Positions 55,876 to 63,936 of a stretch of 64,000 bases of DNA are shown in pieces. The translations under genes and the position numbers were made by a program. The DNA is from Paenibacillus hamazuiensis. GTDB lineage: Bacteria; Bacillota; Bacilli; Paenibacillales; NBRC-103111. Under the pieces are notes generated by a model. The model was given only the letters and a program-made list of their open reading frames with translations, did not search any database and was not told where the DNA came from. Every line of letters begins with the position of its first letter. The first letter of the stretch is position 1. The stretch spans positions 7,789,501 to 7,853,500 of the forward strand of contig NZ_JALRMO010000001.1 in assembly GCF_023276405.1 (NCBI RefSeq), in the 5' to 3' direction.

Positions 55876-56802
55876 ATGAATTCAGCTCCGGTCGTGCGGC
55901 TGCACGGCGTAACAAAGCGGATCGGTTCGCGGACGATCGTGGACGGATTGTCCTTCGAAGTTATGCCCGGCGAAGTATTCGGCTTTCTCGGGCCGAACGG
56001 CGCCGGCAAAACGACGACCATCCGCATGATGGTCGGACTGATCTCGATCACCTCGGGCGAGGTGTTGATCAAAGATCTCAGCGTGCAAAAGCAGTTCGAA
56101 CAGGCGATGCTCCACGTCGGAGCGATCGTGGAAAACCCCGAGCTGTACAAGTTTATGACCGGGTACCAAAATCTCATTCATTTTGCCCGGATGATCCCCG
56201 GCGGAATAGATAAGGAGAGGATCGATGAAGTCGTCCGGCTCGTCGGACTGGAGCAGCGCATCCACGACAAAGTGAAGACGTACTCGCTCGGCATGAGGCA
56301 GCGGCTGGGCGTCGCCCAGGCGGTGCTGCATCGCCCGTCCGTGCTTATTTTGGACGAGCCGACCAACGGGCTCGATCCCGCCGGCATCCGCGAGCTGCGC
56401 GACTATTTGCGCGGGCTGGCCCGGGAAGAGGGACTCGCCGTGATCGTGTCGAGCCATCTGCTTTCCGAAATGGAGCTGATGTGCGACCGCATCGCGATCA
56501 TTCAAAACGGCAAGCTGCTCGATGTGCGTTCCTTCAAGGAAACGCGGCAGGATGAAGAGGCGCTTGACGTGCGCTTCGAAGTGGACAGGCTTGATCAGGC
56601 TTGCACGATAGCGGAGGCCGCAACGGGAGGCAAGGTGAACGGCGGCGAAGGCGCGTTTACGGTGCGGCTGACCCGCCGGCAAATCGCGCGGCTGAACGCC
56701 GATCTGGTGGGAGCGGGCATCGGGGTGTTCGCCATCCATACGATGACCAAAACGCTGGAGGATCAGTTCCTCGAGGTGACGAGGGGGAATCGCATTGTTT
56801 AA
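55876..56802 (+). CDS. ABC transporter ATPase (ABC-2 export type)
   Basis: The 308-residue ATPase has Walker A GPNGAGKTT from residue 39, the signature YSLGMRQRLG, Walker B LILDEPTNGLDP and the H-loop SSHLLSEME. A C-terminal extension of about 90 residues is typical of CcmA-like exporters. With the following membrane protein it forms an ABC-2 exporter, possibly for antibiotics, peptides or lipids. The two genes overlap by 8 bp. Confidence 0.93.
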   Translation: MNSAPVVRLHGVTKRIGSRTIVDGLSFEVMPGEVFGFLGPNGAGKTTTIRMMVGLISITSGEVLIKDLSVQKQFEQAMLHVGAIVENPELYKFMTGYQNLIHFARMIPGGIDKERIDEVVRLVGLEQRIHDKVKTYSLGMRQRLGVAQAVLHRPSVLILDEPTNGLDPAGIRELRDYLRGLAREEGLAVIVSSHLLSEMELMCDRIAIIQNGKLLDVRSFKETRQDEEALDVRFEVDRLDQACTIAEAATGGKVNGGEGAFTVRLTRRQIARLNADLVGAGIGVFAIHTMTKTLEDQFLEVTRGNRIV

Positions 56803-57562
56803 TATGGCGGAGCTTGTTCGCAACGAAAATATGAAAATTTATTTGCGGACCCGAACGTGGATTATGATCGCTATGCTTCCGGTCATCCTGCTCGGATTCG
56901 CCGTGATGATGAAATTTATCGTCAAAATGACCCCCGGCGGCGCGTTTGATTTCATGGCGATGGGCAGTCATTTGTCCACGCTGGCGTTTATTTTTTCGGT
57001 GATCGTGGCCGGAGACATCGTCGCCTCCGAATTTACGTGGGGAACGGTCAAGCTGCTGCTCATCCGCCCGGCCAGCCGCAGCAAAATTTTGCTGGCCAAA
57101 TATATCGCCGTGATCTTGTTTATGGTTACCCTGCTTGCCGTGCTGTTCGTCAGCTCGTATTTTATCGGGCTGCTGTTTTTCGGAATCGGCGTTTCCGGCC
57201 CGGATGACGGACTCGGACGTATCGCGGCCGGGTACGGCTTTAAGCTTGTCGATACGCTGATGTCGGTGACGCTGGCGTTTATGATTTCCTCCGCGTTCCG
57301 CAGCAGCTCGCTGGCCATCGGCTTGTCGATGTTCCTGATGTTTACTGCGGAGCCGGCGGTTGGCGTGCTTTCGATGCTGCAGTACAGCTGGGTAAAATAC
57401 GTACTGTTCGCCAACACGAACCTGGAGCCGTATTTTTACGGCGGAAAGCCGCTGCTGCCGGGGATGTCGCTCGGGTTTTCCGTGGCGATGCTCGTTATAT
57501 ATTGGGTTGTTTTTTATGCGGTCGCCTGGGCGCTGTTTACGAAGCGAGATGTCGCCGGGTAG
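56795..57562 (+). CDS. ABC-2 type membrane permease
   Basis: The 255-residue protein has about six membrane helices of the ABC-2 type (LVRNENMKIYLRTRTWIMIAMLP at the start, DIVASEFTWGTVKLLLIRPASRSKILLAKY). It is the membrane partner of the preceding ATPase. The start is TTG at 56795 behind GAGGGGG, or ATG at 56804. Confidence 0.9.
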   Translation: MFNMAELVRNENMKIYLRTRTWIMIAMLPVILLGFAVMMKFIVKMTPGGAFDFMAMGSHLSTLAFIFSVIVAGDIVASEFTWGTVKLLLIRPASRSKILLAKYIAVILFMVTLLAVLFVSSYFIGLLFFGIGVSGPDDGLGRIAAGYGFKLVDTLMSVTLAFMISSAFRSSSLAIGLSMFLMFTAEPAVGVLSMLQYSWVKYVLFANTNLEPYFYGGKPLLPGMSLGFSVAMLVIYWVVFYAVAWALFTKRDVAG

Positions 57563-57574
57563 AGAAAAACGACA

Positions 57575-57610
57575 AAACGCCAAGCCATGACATATGGGCT
57601 TGGCGTTTCT
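57575..57610. terminator. Shared terminator between exporter and aldo/keto reductase genes
   Basis: AAACGCCAAGCC-ATGACATATG-GGCTTGGCGTTT, perfect 12-bp stem between convergent genes. Confidence 0.75.
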
Positions 57611-57636
57611 GCTTCGGACAAGGTTTGCGGTTTCGT

Positions 57637-58617
57637 TTACCAGGCGTAAGCTTTGGGGGCTTCTCCTCCGGGCCCCGGGAAAATCTCGTCCAGCCGCTTC
57701 AGCACGTCCTCGTCCAGCTTCAGCTCCACGACGCGCAGCGTGTTTTGGAACTGCTCCAGCGTGCGGGGGCCGATGATCGGCGCGGTCATGGCCGGATGCA
57801 CGAGCGTCCAGGCGAGCGCCACGTTGGCTTCGCTCTCGCCGAGCTCCCGGCAAAGCTTGCCGAACGCCTCCAATTGGCCGCGATGCCGCTCCACCCGCTC
57901 CACGCTGCGCGCGCTTCTTGAACCCTGCGCCGGGTTCAAGGCGTTGCCGCCAAGAAGGCCCCCGTCGAGCGGGCTCCAGGCGATGACGCCGATGCCGTGC
58001 TCTTCGGCGGCGGGGAGCACTTCGAGCTCCGGCAGGCGGCAGAGCAGGCTGTATTTATGCTGCTCGGATACGAGGCCGAGGAAATGGCGGGCTTTGGCTT
58101 CGTATTGCGCTTTGACCAGGTCGCGTCCGGCGAAATTGCTGGCCCCGACGTAGCTGATTTTACCTTGTGCTATATGGGTTTGAAAAGCGTTCCACAATTC
58201 GTCCCACGAGACGTTGCGGTCGACATGGTGCATTTGGTACAGCTCGATATGGTCGGTTTGCAGCCGGCGCAGCGACGCCTCCAGGTGGCGGCGGATTTTG
58301 TAAGCGGATAACCCGCGCGGCGCGTTGGGGCCGTCGTTCGGATCTTCCATATCGCCGTACACCTTGGTGGCAAGCACGACCTTCTCCCGGCGTCCGCCGC
58401 CCTGGGCGAACCAGCGACCGATGATTTCCTCCGTTTTGCCGCGGGCTCCCGGGCCGCCGTATACGTTGGCCGTATCGAAGAAGTTGACTCCGGCGTCGAG
58501 CGCGGCGTCCATAATCCGGTACGCTTCCTTCTCGTCGGTATCGACGCCGAAGTTCATCGTGCCGAGGCACAGCCTGCTCACCTTAAGTCCCGATTTTCCG
58601 AGATAAGCATATTCCAT
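57637..58617 (-). CDS. Aldo/keto reductase
   Basis: The 326-residue NADPH-dependent reductase has the intact tetrad D48 (FFDTANVYG), Y53, K85 (VVLATK) and H130 (ELYQMHHVD). The overall sequence is like the YajO/IolS group, which reduces aldehydes and ketones. GAGGAGG lies 7 nt before ATG at 58617. The gene is divergent from the cobalamin operon, with about 1 kb of intergenic DNA between them. Confidence 0.92.
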   Translation of the reverse strand: MEYAYLGKSGLKVSRLCLGTMNFGVDTDEKEAYRIMDAALDAGVNFFDTANVYGGPGARGKTEEIIGRWFAQGGGRREKVVLATKVYGDMEDPNDGPNAPRGLSAYKIRRHLEASLRRLQTDHIELYQMHHVDRNVSWDELWNAFQTHIAQGKISYVGASNFAGRDLVKAQYEAKARHFLGLVSEQHKYSLLCRLPELEVLPAAEEHGIGVIAWSPLDGGLLGGNALNPAQGSRSARSVERVERHRGQLEAFGKLCRELGESEANVALAWTLVHPAMTAPIIGPRTLEQFQNTLRVVELKLDEDVLKRLDEIFPGPGGEAPKAYAW

Positions 58618-58840
58618 AACCAAACCTCCTCAGGAAATATCTTCAATTCCATCATACGCGGACCGGCCTGTTTCTTAAAGTACGCAAATGCAGTAAAGAT
58701 AGTGTCGCCGGGGATATTTAGTCACTTGAAGGTGAGTGCCGATCCATGCCCGAGGCGTTGCGTTAACCGACTTGCGTGGCGGTGACTGAACGGCGGGGGC
58801 AGCCCGCTTGTGTAAGATGTTATCAGCTTAAGCGGGAATA
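58618..58840. other. Intergenic stretch upstream of repeat copy C
   Basis: No gene seen. CCCGCTT (58803-58809) and AAGCGGG (58830-58836) could form a hairpin directly before the repeat element. Confidence 0.35.
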
Positions 58841-59024
58841 TAGAGGAACTGAGGTTCGCTAAGTGGGCCGATTTCGATCATTTTTGGAAATTAGCGGAAC
58901 TCAGATGTGTTATTTGCCTGTTTGCTCTATACAATTGCCATTTTCCACCGATTTAGCGCATCTCAGTTCCTCTATTTTTTCAGATATATCATTTTCCGGC
59001 AAATAGCGAACGTGAGTTCCTTTA
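58841..59024 (+). repeat. Four-unit inverted-pair element, copy C (family 1)
   Basis: A 184-bp element: 22-nt units at 58841-58862 and 58892-58913 forward, 58953-58974 and 59003-59024 reverse; spacing 51, 61, 50 nt. The third unit is identical to the third unit of copy B. The 39-nt centre (58914-58952, ending TTTTCCACCGAT) aligns with the centre of copy A reversed (ending CTTCCACGGAT). It lies between divergent genes, unlike the other copies. Confidence 0.88.
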
Positions 59025-59139
59025 TTTTGTGAGCGCTGAGCCGCCCGCGATTTCGTGCGAACGCCTTACTCTGGCTGCAGTGTCCTGTCGAAGGAAGCTC
59101 GCTTCTATCGCTAGGTGGGGAGGTTTTAGCAAAATACGG

Positions 59140-59169
59140 TGGACGCTTTTCCGAAGTTCGTGGTATATT
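59140..59169 (+). promoter_or_regulatory. Candidate promoter of the cobalamin operon
   Basis: TGGACG (59140-59145), 18-bp spacer, TATATT (59164-59169), about 35 nt before the riboswitch fold begins. Confidence 0.45.
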
Positions 59170-59202
59170 TTAAGCACAAAATCGAATATATTTTTTTGGG
59201 AA

Positions 59203-59397
59203 TGGGTGTCGAGTTTATCGGACTCGACTTAATAGGGAAACCGGTGAAAATCCGGTACGGTCGCGCCACTGTAAGCGAGGAGCCGCTCCGAACGCCACTG
59301 TTTCGATCTGCGAAATGGGAAGGCAAGGGGCAATGGCCATGATCCGCAAGTCAGGAGACCTGCCTGTTCCGACAGCACCATTGGAACCTACGCGTAA
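59203..59397 (+). promoter_or_regulatory. Cobalamin (adenosylcobalamin) riboswitch
   Basis: The core signature is present: AGGGAAACCGGTGAAAATCCGG, split here as AGGGAAACCGGTG at about 59233 and AAAATCCGG at about 59246, then GCGCCACTGTAAGCGAGG (about 59264) and the B12 box AAGTCAGGAGACCTGCC at about 59348-59364. It controls the cobalamin synthesis genes that follow: bound cobalamin should favour the downstream terminators. Confidence 0.93.
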
Positions 59398-59434
59398 TTA
59401 GGGAGGTGTAAGGCGGCAGTGCAGCTCTGTCCGG

Positions 59435-59456
59435 CTTGTCGAGCAGACAAGTTTTT
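59435..59456 (+). terminator. First terminator-like hairpin after the riboswitch
   Basis: CTTGTC-GAGCA-GACAAG followed by TTTTT. The stem is short, 6 bp. Confidence 0.55.
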
Positions 59457-59504
59457 GCGGCGGGAGCACGACTTTGCTAACTTATACGTATTTCTTGAGC
59501 GCTG

Positions 59505-59531
59505 GGCATCTCCAATGGAGGTGCCTTTTTT
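59505..59531 (+). terminator. Second, stronger terminator in the cobalamin leader
   Basis: GGCATCTCC-AAT-GGAGGTGCC followed by TTTTTT (9 bp, one G-T pair). This is the likely expression platform of the riboswitch; it lies 114 nt before the first gene. Confidence 0.75.
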
Positions 59532-59644
59532 CATGGGCAAAAGGGGCTTCCTCCGTGCGGTTCGACGAGAAAGGCGGAGAGGCGTTTGGCTTAAAAGTGT
59601 GGGCTGCTGCATGCTGTACCCAGTAAACAGGAAGGAAGATCGTC

Positions 59645-61744
59645 TTGGAGACATTGACGAAGGTACTGGACCGGATCGGACGGTTGGATTCGGTGGCGAT
59701 GCGCCGCATGCGCATGCGTATGAACGATTTGACGAAGCCGCCGGGCAGCTTGGGTGCGCTGGAGGACATCGCGGTGGCGCTTGCCGGCATTCAGGCGACC
59801 GACAAGCCGCAAATCGGACGAAAAGCGATTGTTGTCATGTGCGGCGATCACGGGGTGACGGAAGAGGGCGTCAGCGCCTATCCTGCCTCGGTGACAGGGC
59901 TTATGATCGGCAATTTTGCCCGGGGGGCGGCAGCGGTCAATGTGCTTGCGCGGCTGACCGGGGCGCAGGTGCGGGTGGTCGATGTCGGCAGCCGTCTGGA
60001 GGAGGCGCCGGAAGGAATCGAATCGCGCCGGGTGCGCGGAGGAACCGCCAATATGGCCCTTGGTCCGGCGATGTCCCGGCGCGAGGCAGCGGAGGCGATC
60101 CGCATCGGTATTGAAACGGCCGAGGCGCTGGCGGACGGAGGCGCTGCGATGATCGGCCTCGGCGAAATGGGCATCGGCAACACGACCCCGAGCACGGCGA
60201 TGGCGGCGGTGTTCACCGGGAGGCCGGTGCGCGAGCTGACAGGACGCGGGACGGGGCTGGACGATGCGGCGCTGGAGGCGAAGGCGCAAGTGATCGAGCG
60301 GGCGATCCGCGTGAATGCGCCGGATGCGTGCGACGTGATCGACGTCATCGCGAAGGTCGGCGGGCTCGAAATCGCCGGGCTGGCCGGCGTCATTCTCGGT
60401 GCGGCGTCGCGCCGCCTCGCGGTCGTCGTCGACGGCGTCATTACCGGTGCCGCCGCCTTGGCTGCGTACAGGCTGGAGCCGCGCTGCCGCGATTTCATGT
60501 TCGCCTCGCATGTATCGGCGGAGCCTGCGCACCGCGTTATGCTCGAGGAGCTGGGCCTTGCTCCTGCGCTTCACCTGGGCATGAGGCTCGGCGAGGGGAC
60601 GGGAGCGGCGCTTGCTTTTCCGCTGTTCGATGCGGCTGTGCGCCTCGCGGAAGAGATGGCGACGTTCGCCGATCTCGGACTTCCGAGCCCCGCTCCGGAG
60701 CCGGAGGAGTACGCGCTCTATCCGGCGCCGCACGTACGGGAGGTGTATCGGGGCAGCAAGATACTTGCCGCCGGGTCCGGGGAGCGCGGGATGGCTTCGG
60801 GGCCGGACGGCGGTTCGCCGTTGGCCGAAGCGGAGCGGAAGGCAGCCGCGGCGATGGAGGGCGATCCGTTCGGCGGACAGGCGGCGGATCGGCCGGTTGC
60901 GGAAGCAAGGCGTGATCAGTCTGATGGGCACGGAATGGGAGCGGCAGCCGCCGGGATGTTCGGGGGTGCTTCGGCTGACGCCTCGTTTGGCGTTGGCGAA
61001 GCGGGACAGCCGATCGCCGGCGCGCAGGCGAAAGAGGCCGATCCGGCCGGAAGCGCCGCGCCAATAATCGCACCGGCGCCGGGAGGCGCTGCTGCGGCCC
61101 ATCCCTTTACCGCCGCCGAGAAAGCGGCGGTGTACAAAGCGATCGAGCAGCGGAGGGACATCCGCTCGTTCCGCCCGGATCCGCTGCCGGAGGAGCTGCT
61201 GCTCCGGCTTCTGCAGGCGGCGCATCATGCGCCGTCGGTCGGATTTATGCAGCCGTGGAATTTTATCGTCGTGAAGTCGCAGGAGACGAAGGAGCGGCTG
61301 CGCCAGGCCGCGGACAAAGAGCGGCGGGCGCTGCTGCTCCATTACGAAGGCGAGCAGGCGCAAAAGTTTGCCCGGCTGAAGATCGAAGCGCTCACGGAAG
61401 CGCCGATCACGCTGTGCGTGACGCTGGACCCGACGCGGGGCGGCCTGCACGTACTCGGGCGCAATTCGATTCCGGAAACGGATCTCGCCTCCGTTTCCTG
61501 CGCGATTCAAAATTTATGGCTGGCTGCTCGAGCCGAGGGGCTTGCGGTCGGGTGGGTCAGCTTTTATAAAAAGCAGGATATTCGCCACATTCTCGATATA
61601 CCGCCGCACATCGATCCGGTGGCGCTTCTCTCGGTCGGTTATACGGACGAATTTCCGGAGAAGCCGCTGCTCGAGACGGCCAATTGGCGCAAGCGGCTTG
61701 ATCTGAAGGAGCTTATTTACGCCGAGCGTTGGGGAGAAAAGTGA
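59645..61744 (+). CDS. cobT: CobT-BluB fusion: DMB phosphoribosyltransferase and DMB synthase
   Basis: A 699-residue two-enzyme protein. Residues 1-350 are CobT, which attaches 5,6-dimethylbenzimidazole to ribose phosphate from nicotinate mononucleotide; the catalytic Glu is E317 in LGEGTGAALAFPLFDAA. Residues about 488-699 are BluB, the flavin enzyme that makes that base from FMN (QRRDIRSFRPDPL near 502-514, APSVGFMQPWNF, the C-terminal NWRKR). A 135-residue Ala/Gly-rich linker joins them. The fusion would hand the base straight to the next enzyme. TTG start with AAGGAAG upstream, under riboswitch control. Confidence 0.92.
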   Translation: METLTKVLDRIGRLDSVAMRRMRMRMNDLTKPPGSLGALEDIAVALAGIQATDKPQIGRKAIVVMCGDHGVTEEGVSAYPASVTGLMIGNFARGAAAVNVLARLTGAQVRVVDVGSRLEEAPEGIESRRVRGGTANMALGPAMSRREAAEAIRIGIETAEALADGGAAMIGLGEMGIGNTTPSTAMAAVFTGRPVRELTGRGTGLDDAALEAKAQVIERAIRVNAPDACDVIDVIAKVGGLEIAGLAGVILGAASRRLAVVVDGVITGAAALAAYRLEPRCRDFMFASHVSAEPAHRVMLEELGLAPALHLGMRLGEGTGAALAFPLFDAAVRLAEEMATFADLGLPSPAPEPEEYALYPAPHVREVYRGSKILAAGSGERGMASGPDGGSPLAEAERKAAAAMEGDPFGGQAADRPVAEARRDQSDGHGMGAAAAGMFGGASADASFGVGEAGQPIAGAQAKEADPAGSAAPIIAPAPGGAAAAHPFTAAEKAAVYKAIEQRRDIRSFRPDPLPEELLLRLLQAAHHAPSVGFMQPWNFIVVKSQETKERLRQAADKERRALLLHYEGEQAQKFARLKIEALTEAPITLCVTLDPTRGGLHVLGRNSIPETDLASVSCAIQNLWLAARAEGLAVGWVSFYKKQDIRHILDIPPHIDPVALLSVGYTDEFPEKPLLETANWRKRLDLKELIYAERWGEK

Positions 61745-61783
61745 TTTTGCGAACGGGGAATTTGATAGAAGGAGGGATTTGCG

Positions 61784-63919
61784 ATGGCTGAAAAAAGAGG
61801 CAAGCTGCTCATCATCGGGTTCGGGCCGGGATCGTTCGAGCATATTACCGAGCGGGCGCGGAAAGCGATTGAGGAGAGCGAGGTCATAATCGGGTACAAC
61901 ACGTACGTTGACCTGATCCGCGGGCTGCTGACCGATCAGGAAATCGTCCGTACAGGTATGACGGAGGAGGTGAGCCGTGCCCAGGAAGCGGTCCGGCAGG
62001 CGGAAATGGGCAAAAAGGTAGCCGTCATTTCGAGCGGCGACGCCGGAGTGTACGGCATGGCCGGCCTCGTCTACGAGGTGCTGATCGGGAAGCGGTGGAA
62101 CCCTGCGAACGGGGTGGAAGTCGAGGTCATTCCCGGCATTTCGGCGATCAATTCGTGTGCGTCCTTGCTTGGGGCGCCGGTTATGCACGACGCGTGCACG
62201 ATCAGCCTGAGCGACCATTTGACGCCGTGGGAGCTTATCGCGAAGCGGGTTGAAGCCGCGGCGGCCGCCGACTTTATCATCGCGCTGTACAATCCGCGCA
62301 GCGGCCGGCGCACCCGGCAGATCGTGGAGACGCAGCGGATATTGCTGAGGCACCGCTCGCCGGATACGCCGGTCGGCCTGGTCAAAAGCGCATACCGCGA
62401 CCGTCAGCAAGTCGTTATGACGACGCTTGGGGCGATGCTGGATCACGATATCGGGATGCTGACGACTGTCATTATCGGCAACTCGACGACGTTCATGTAC
62501 GAGGGTTTGATGATTACGCCGCGCGGCTACCAGAGAAAGTATACGCTCGACTCGGCCGAGCAACCTTTAAGACCGCATGAGAGGCTGCGCACGGAAGCGG
62601 AGCCGTGGTCGCTGAACGCGCAGGAGGAAGGCTGGGAGCGCGAAGAGGACGAAGAGGCGGCTATCGGCGCGGACTGGAGTACAGATGGATCGTCCGGTTC
62701 GCCGGTAGGCGCCGGCGCGGAACAATGGCACGGCGCTGCAGGCGAATGGTCGGGAACGGCGGTGTCTGCCGGCGTGCGGGGGCGCGCGCGGGAAGCGGCT
62801 CTGCTGCGGATGCCGTCTGCTGCGGCGGTTTTGCCGCAGCCATCGGAAAATGCGGCCGCAGAGGGGAATGCCGCCGGAGCCGGGCTTTTCGGCGCCGCCC
62901 CGGCCGCATACGCTTTATCCCCGGCCCCGGATGCGCCGGGAGTGGACAGGCCGGATCGGATTTCGCCGGCGGCTTCGGCTCCATCGGTCGGCGCGGACTT
63001 CAGGAGCGATGCGGGACGACCGATCGGCAGCTCTGCCGCGGTCGCTTCCGCGGACGGTACTGCGATGGCGGGCCCGGACCTCCGGGGAGAGGCAGGGAGG
63101 TCGTCCGGCAGCGGTGAGGCGATCGCTTCCGCGGCCGGTACTGCACAGCAGGCGCCGATGAAGCCTGCGGCTTTGGCGATGGAAGCGCTCGGGCTGCTTG
63201 CGGCGAAAGGGATTGTCTCCGGCGGTTATGCCGCCGCAGCGGTTTCGCCGCCCGGTGCGGCCCGCAAGCCGCAGGCGATCTTTGAGCTTGGCGTCGCCCC
63301 CGGCATCGCCAGCAAAAAATACAGCGCCCGTCAAATGGCGCTGCTCGCAGAGCTGGTCGGCGAGGAAGGTGAAATGGAGTACACGCCGCATCACCAGATT
63401 ATCCTGCGTATCGCGACCGAACAACCTTCGGCCATTGTGGCGCGCCTCAAAGCGATAAAGCTGCTTGTTTTCCCGATCGGCGATGTGGCGCAGATCAAGG
63501 CGTGCGATTTTTGCAATCTGGAGAAAGACGATGCGATTCCGGTGGCGGAGGAGCTGAACCGGGCCATCGGCGGCTTAAAGGCGCCGAAGGAATTTAAGGT
63601 CGGGGTGAACGGCTGCGGCATGGCCTGCTACGGCGCGGTGCTCGAAGACGTCGGCATCGTGTACCGCCGGGGAGCTTACGATTTGTTCCTCGGGGGCAAA
63701 TCGATCGGGCGTAACGCCCACGCGGCGCAGCCGGTGGCGGAAGGCATCTCCGCTGAGGAAATCGTGCCGACAATCGAGCGGATTTTTCAGGAATATACGG
63801 AAAAAGGGCATCCGAACGAACGGTTTCACAAATTTTTCAAACGGGTCGGTAAGGTCGCAGGCTTTGAGCATCGGGACCACGTTTCGCCGGTCCAGGTGGA
63901 CGCCGTTTGCGGCGATTGA
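61784..63919 (+). CDS. cbiH60: CbiH60-like precorrin-3B C17-methyltransferase fused to a ferredoxin-like reductase domain
   Basis: A 711-residue protein. Residues 1-245 are the CobJ/CbiH SAM methyltransferase (IIGFGPGSFEHITERARKAI, SSGDAGVYGMAGL, VIPGISAINSCASLLG, YNPRSGRRTRQI) that performs ring contraction of the corrin precursor. After a low-complexity linker (about 250-490) comes a nitrite/sulfite-reductase-like half domain with C574, C577, C611 and C615 for a 4Fe-4S cluster. This matches CbiH60 of Bacillus megaterium, but the linker is far longer. The linker contains a 27-residue tandem duplication. Good ribosome binding site GAAGGAGGG. Confidence 0.9.
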   Translation: MAEKRGKLLIIGFGPGSFEHITERARKAIEESEVIIGYNTYVDLIRGLLTDQEIVRTGMTEEVSRAQEAVRQAEMGKKVAVISSGDAGVYGMAGLVYEVLIGKRWNPANGVEVEVIPGISAINSCASLLGAPVMHDACTISLSDHLTPWELIAKRVEAAAAADFIIALYNPRSGRRTRQIVETQRILLRHRSPDTPVGLVKSAYRDRQQVVMTTLGAMLDHDIGMLTTVIIGNSTTFMYEGLMITPRGYQRKYTLDSAEQPLRPHERLRTEAEPWSLNAQEEGWEREEDEEAAIGADWSTDGSSGSPVGAGAEQWHGAAGEWSGTAVSAGVRGRAREAALLRMPSAAAVLPQPSENAAAEGNAAGAGLFGAAPAAYALSPAPDAPGVDRPDRISPAASAPSVGADFRSDAGRPIGSSAAVASADGTAMAGPDLRGEAGRSSGSGEAIASAAGTAQQAPMKPAALAMEALGLLAAKGIVSGGYAAAAVSPPGAARKPQAIFELGVAPGIASKKYSARQMALLAELVGEEGEMEYTPHHQIILRIATEQPSAIVARLKAIKLLVFPIGDVAQIKACDFCNLEKDDAIPVAEELNRAIGGLKAPKEFKVGVNGCGMACYGAVLEDVGIVYRRGAYDLFLGGKSIGRNAHAAQPVAEGISAEEIVPTIERIFQEYTEKGHPNERFHKFFKRVGKVAGFEHRDHVSPVQVDAVCGD
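62996..63157 (+). repeat. 81-bp in-frame duplication in the CbiH60 linker
   Basis: Two 27-codon units starting at GAC 62996 and GAC 63077: DFRSDAGRPIGSS then AAVASADGTA in the first, DLRGEAGRSSGSG then EAIASAAGTA in the second. The copies have diverged, so the duplication is not recent. Confidence 0.75.
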
Positions 63920-63936
63920 TGAGGGGGAATAACGGG

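Noticed and set aside
59591-61510. A 639-codon minus-strand frame opposite cobT-bluB
   Set aside because: Arg/Pro/His-rich shadow of the fusion gene; no family features.
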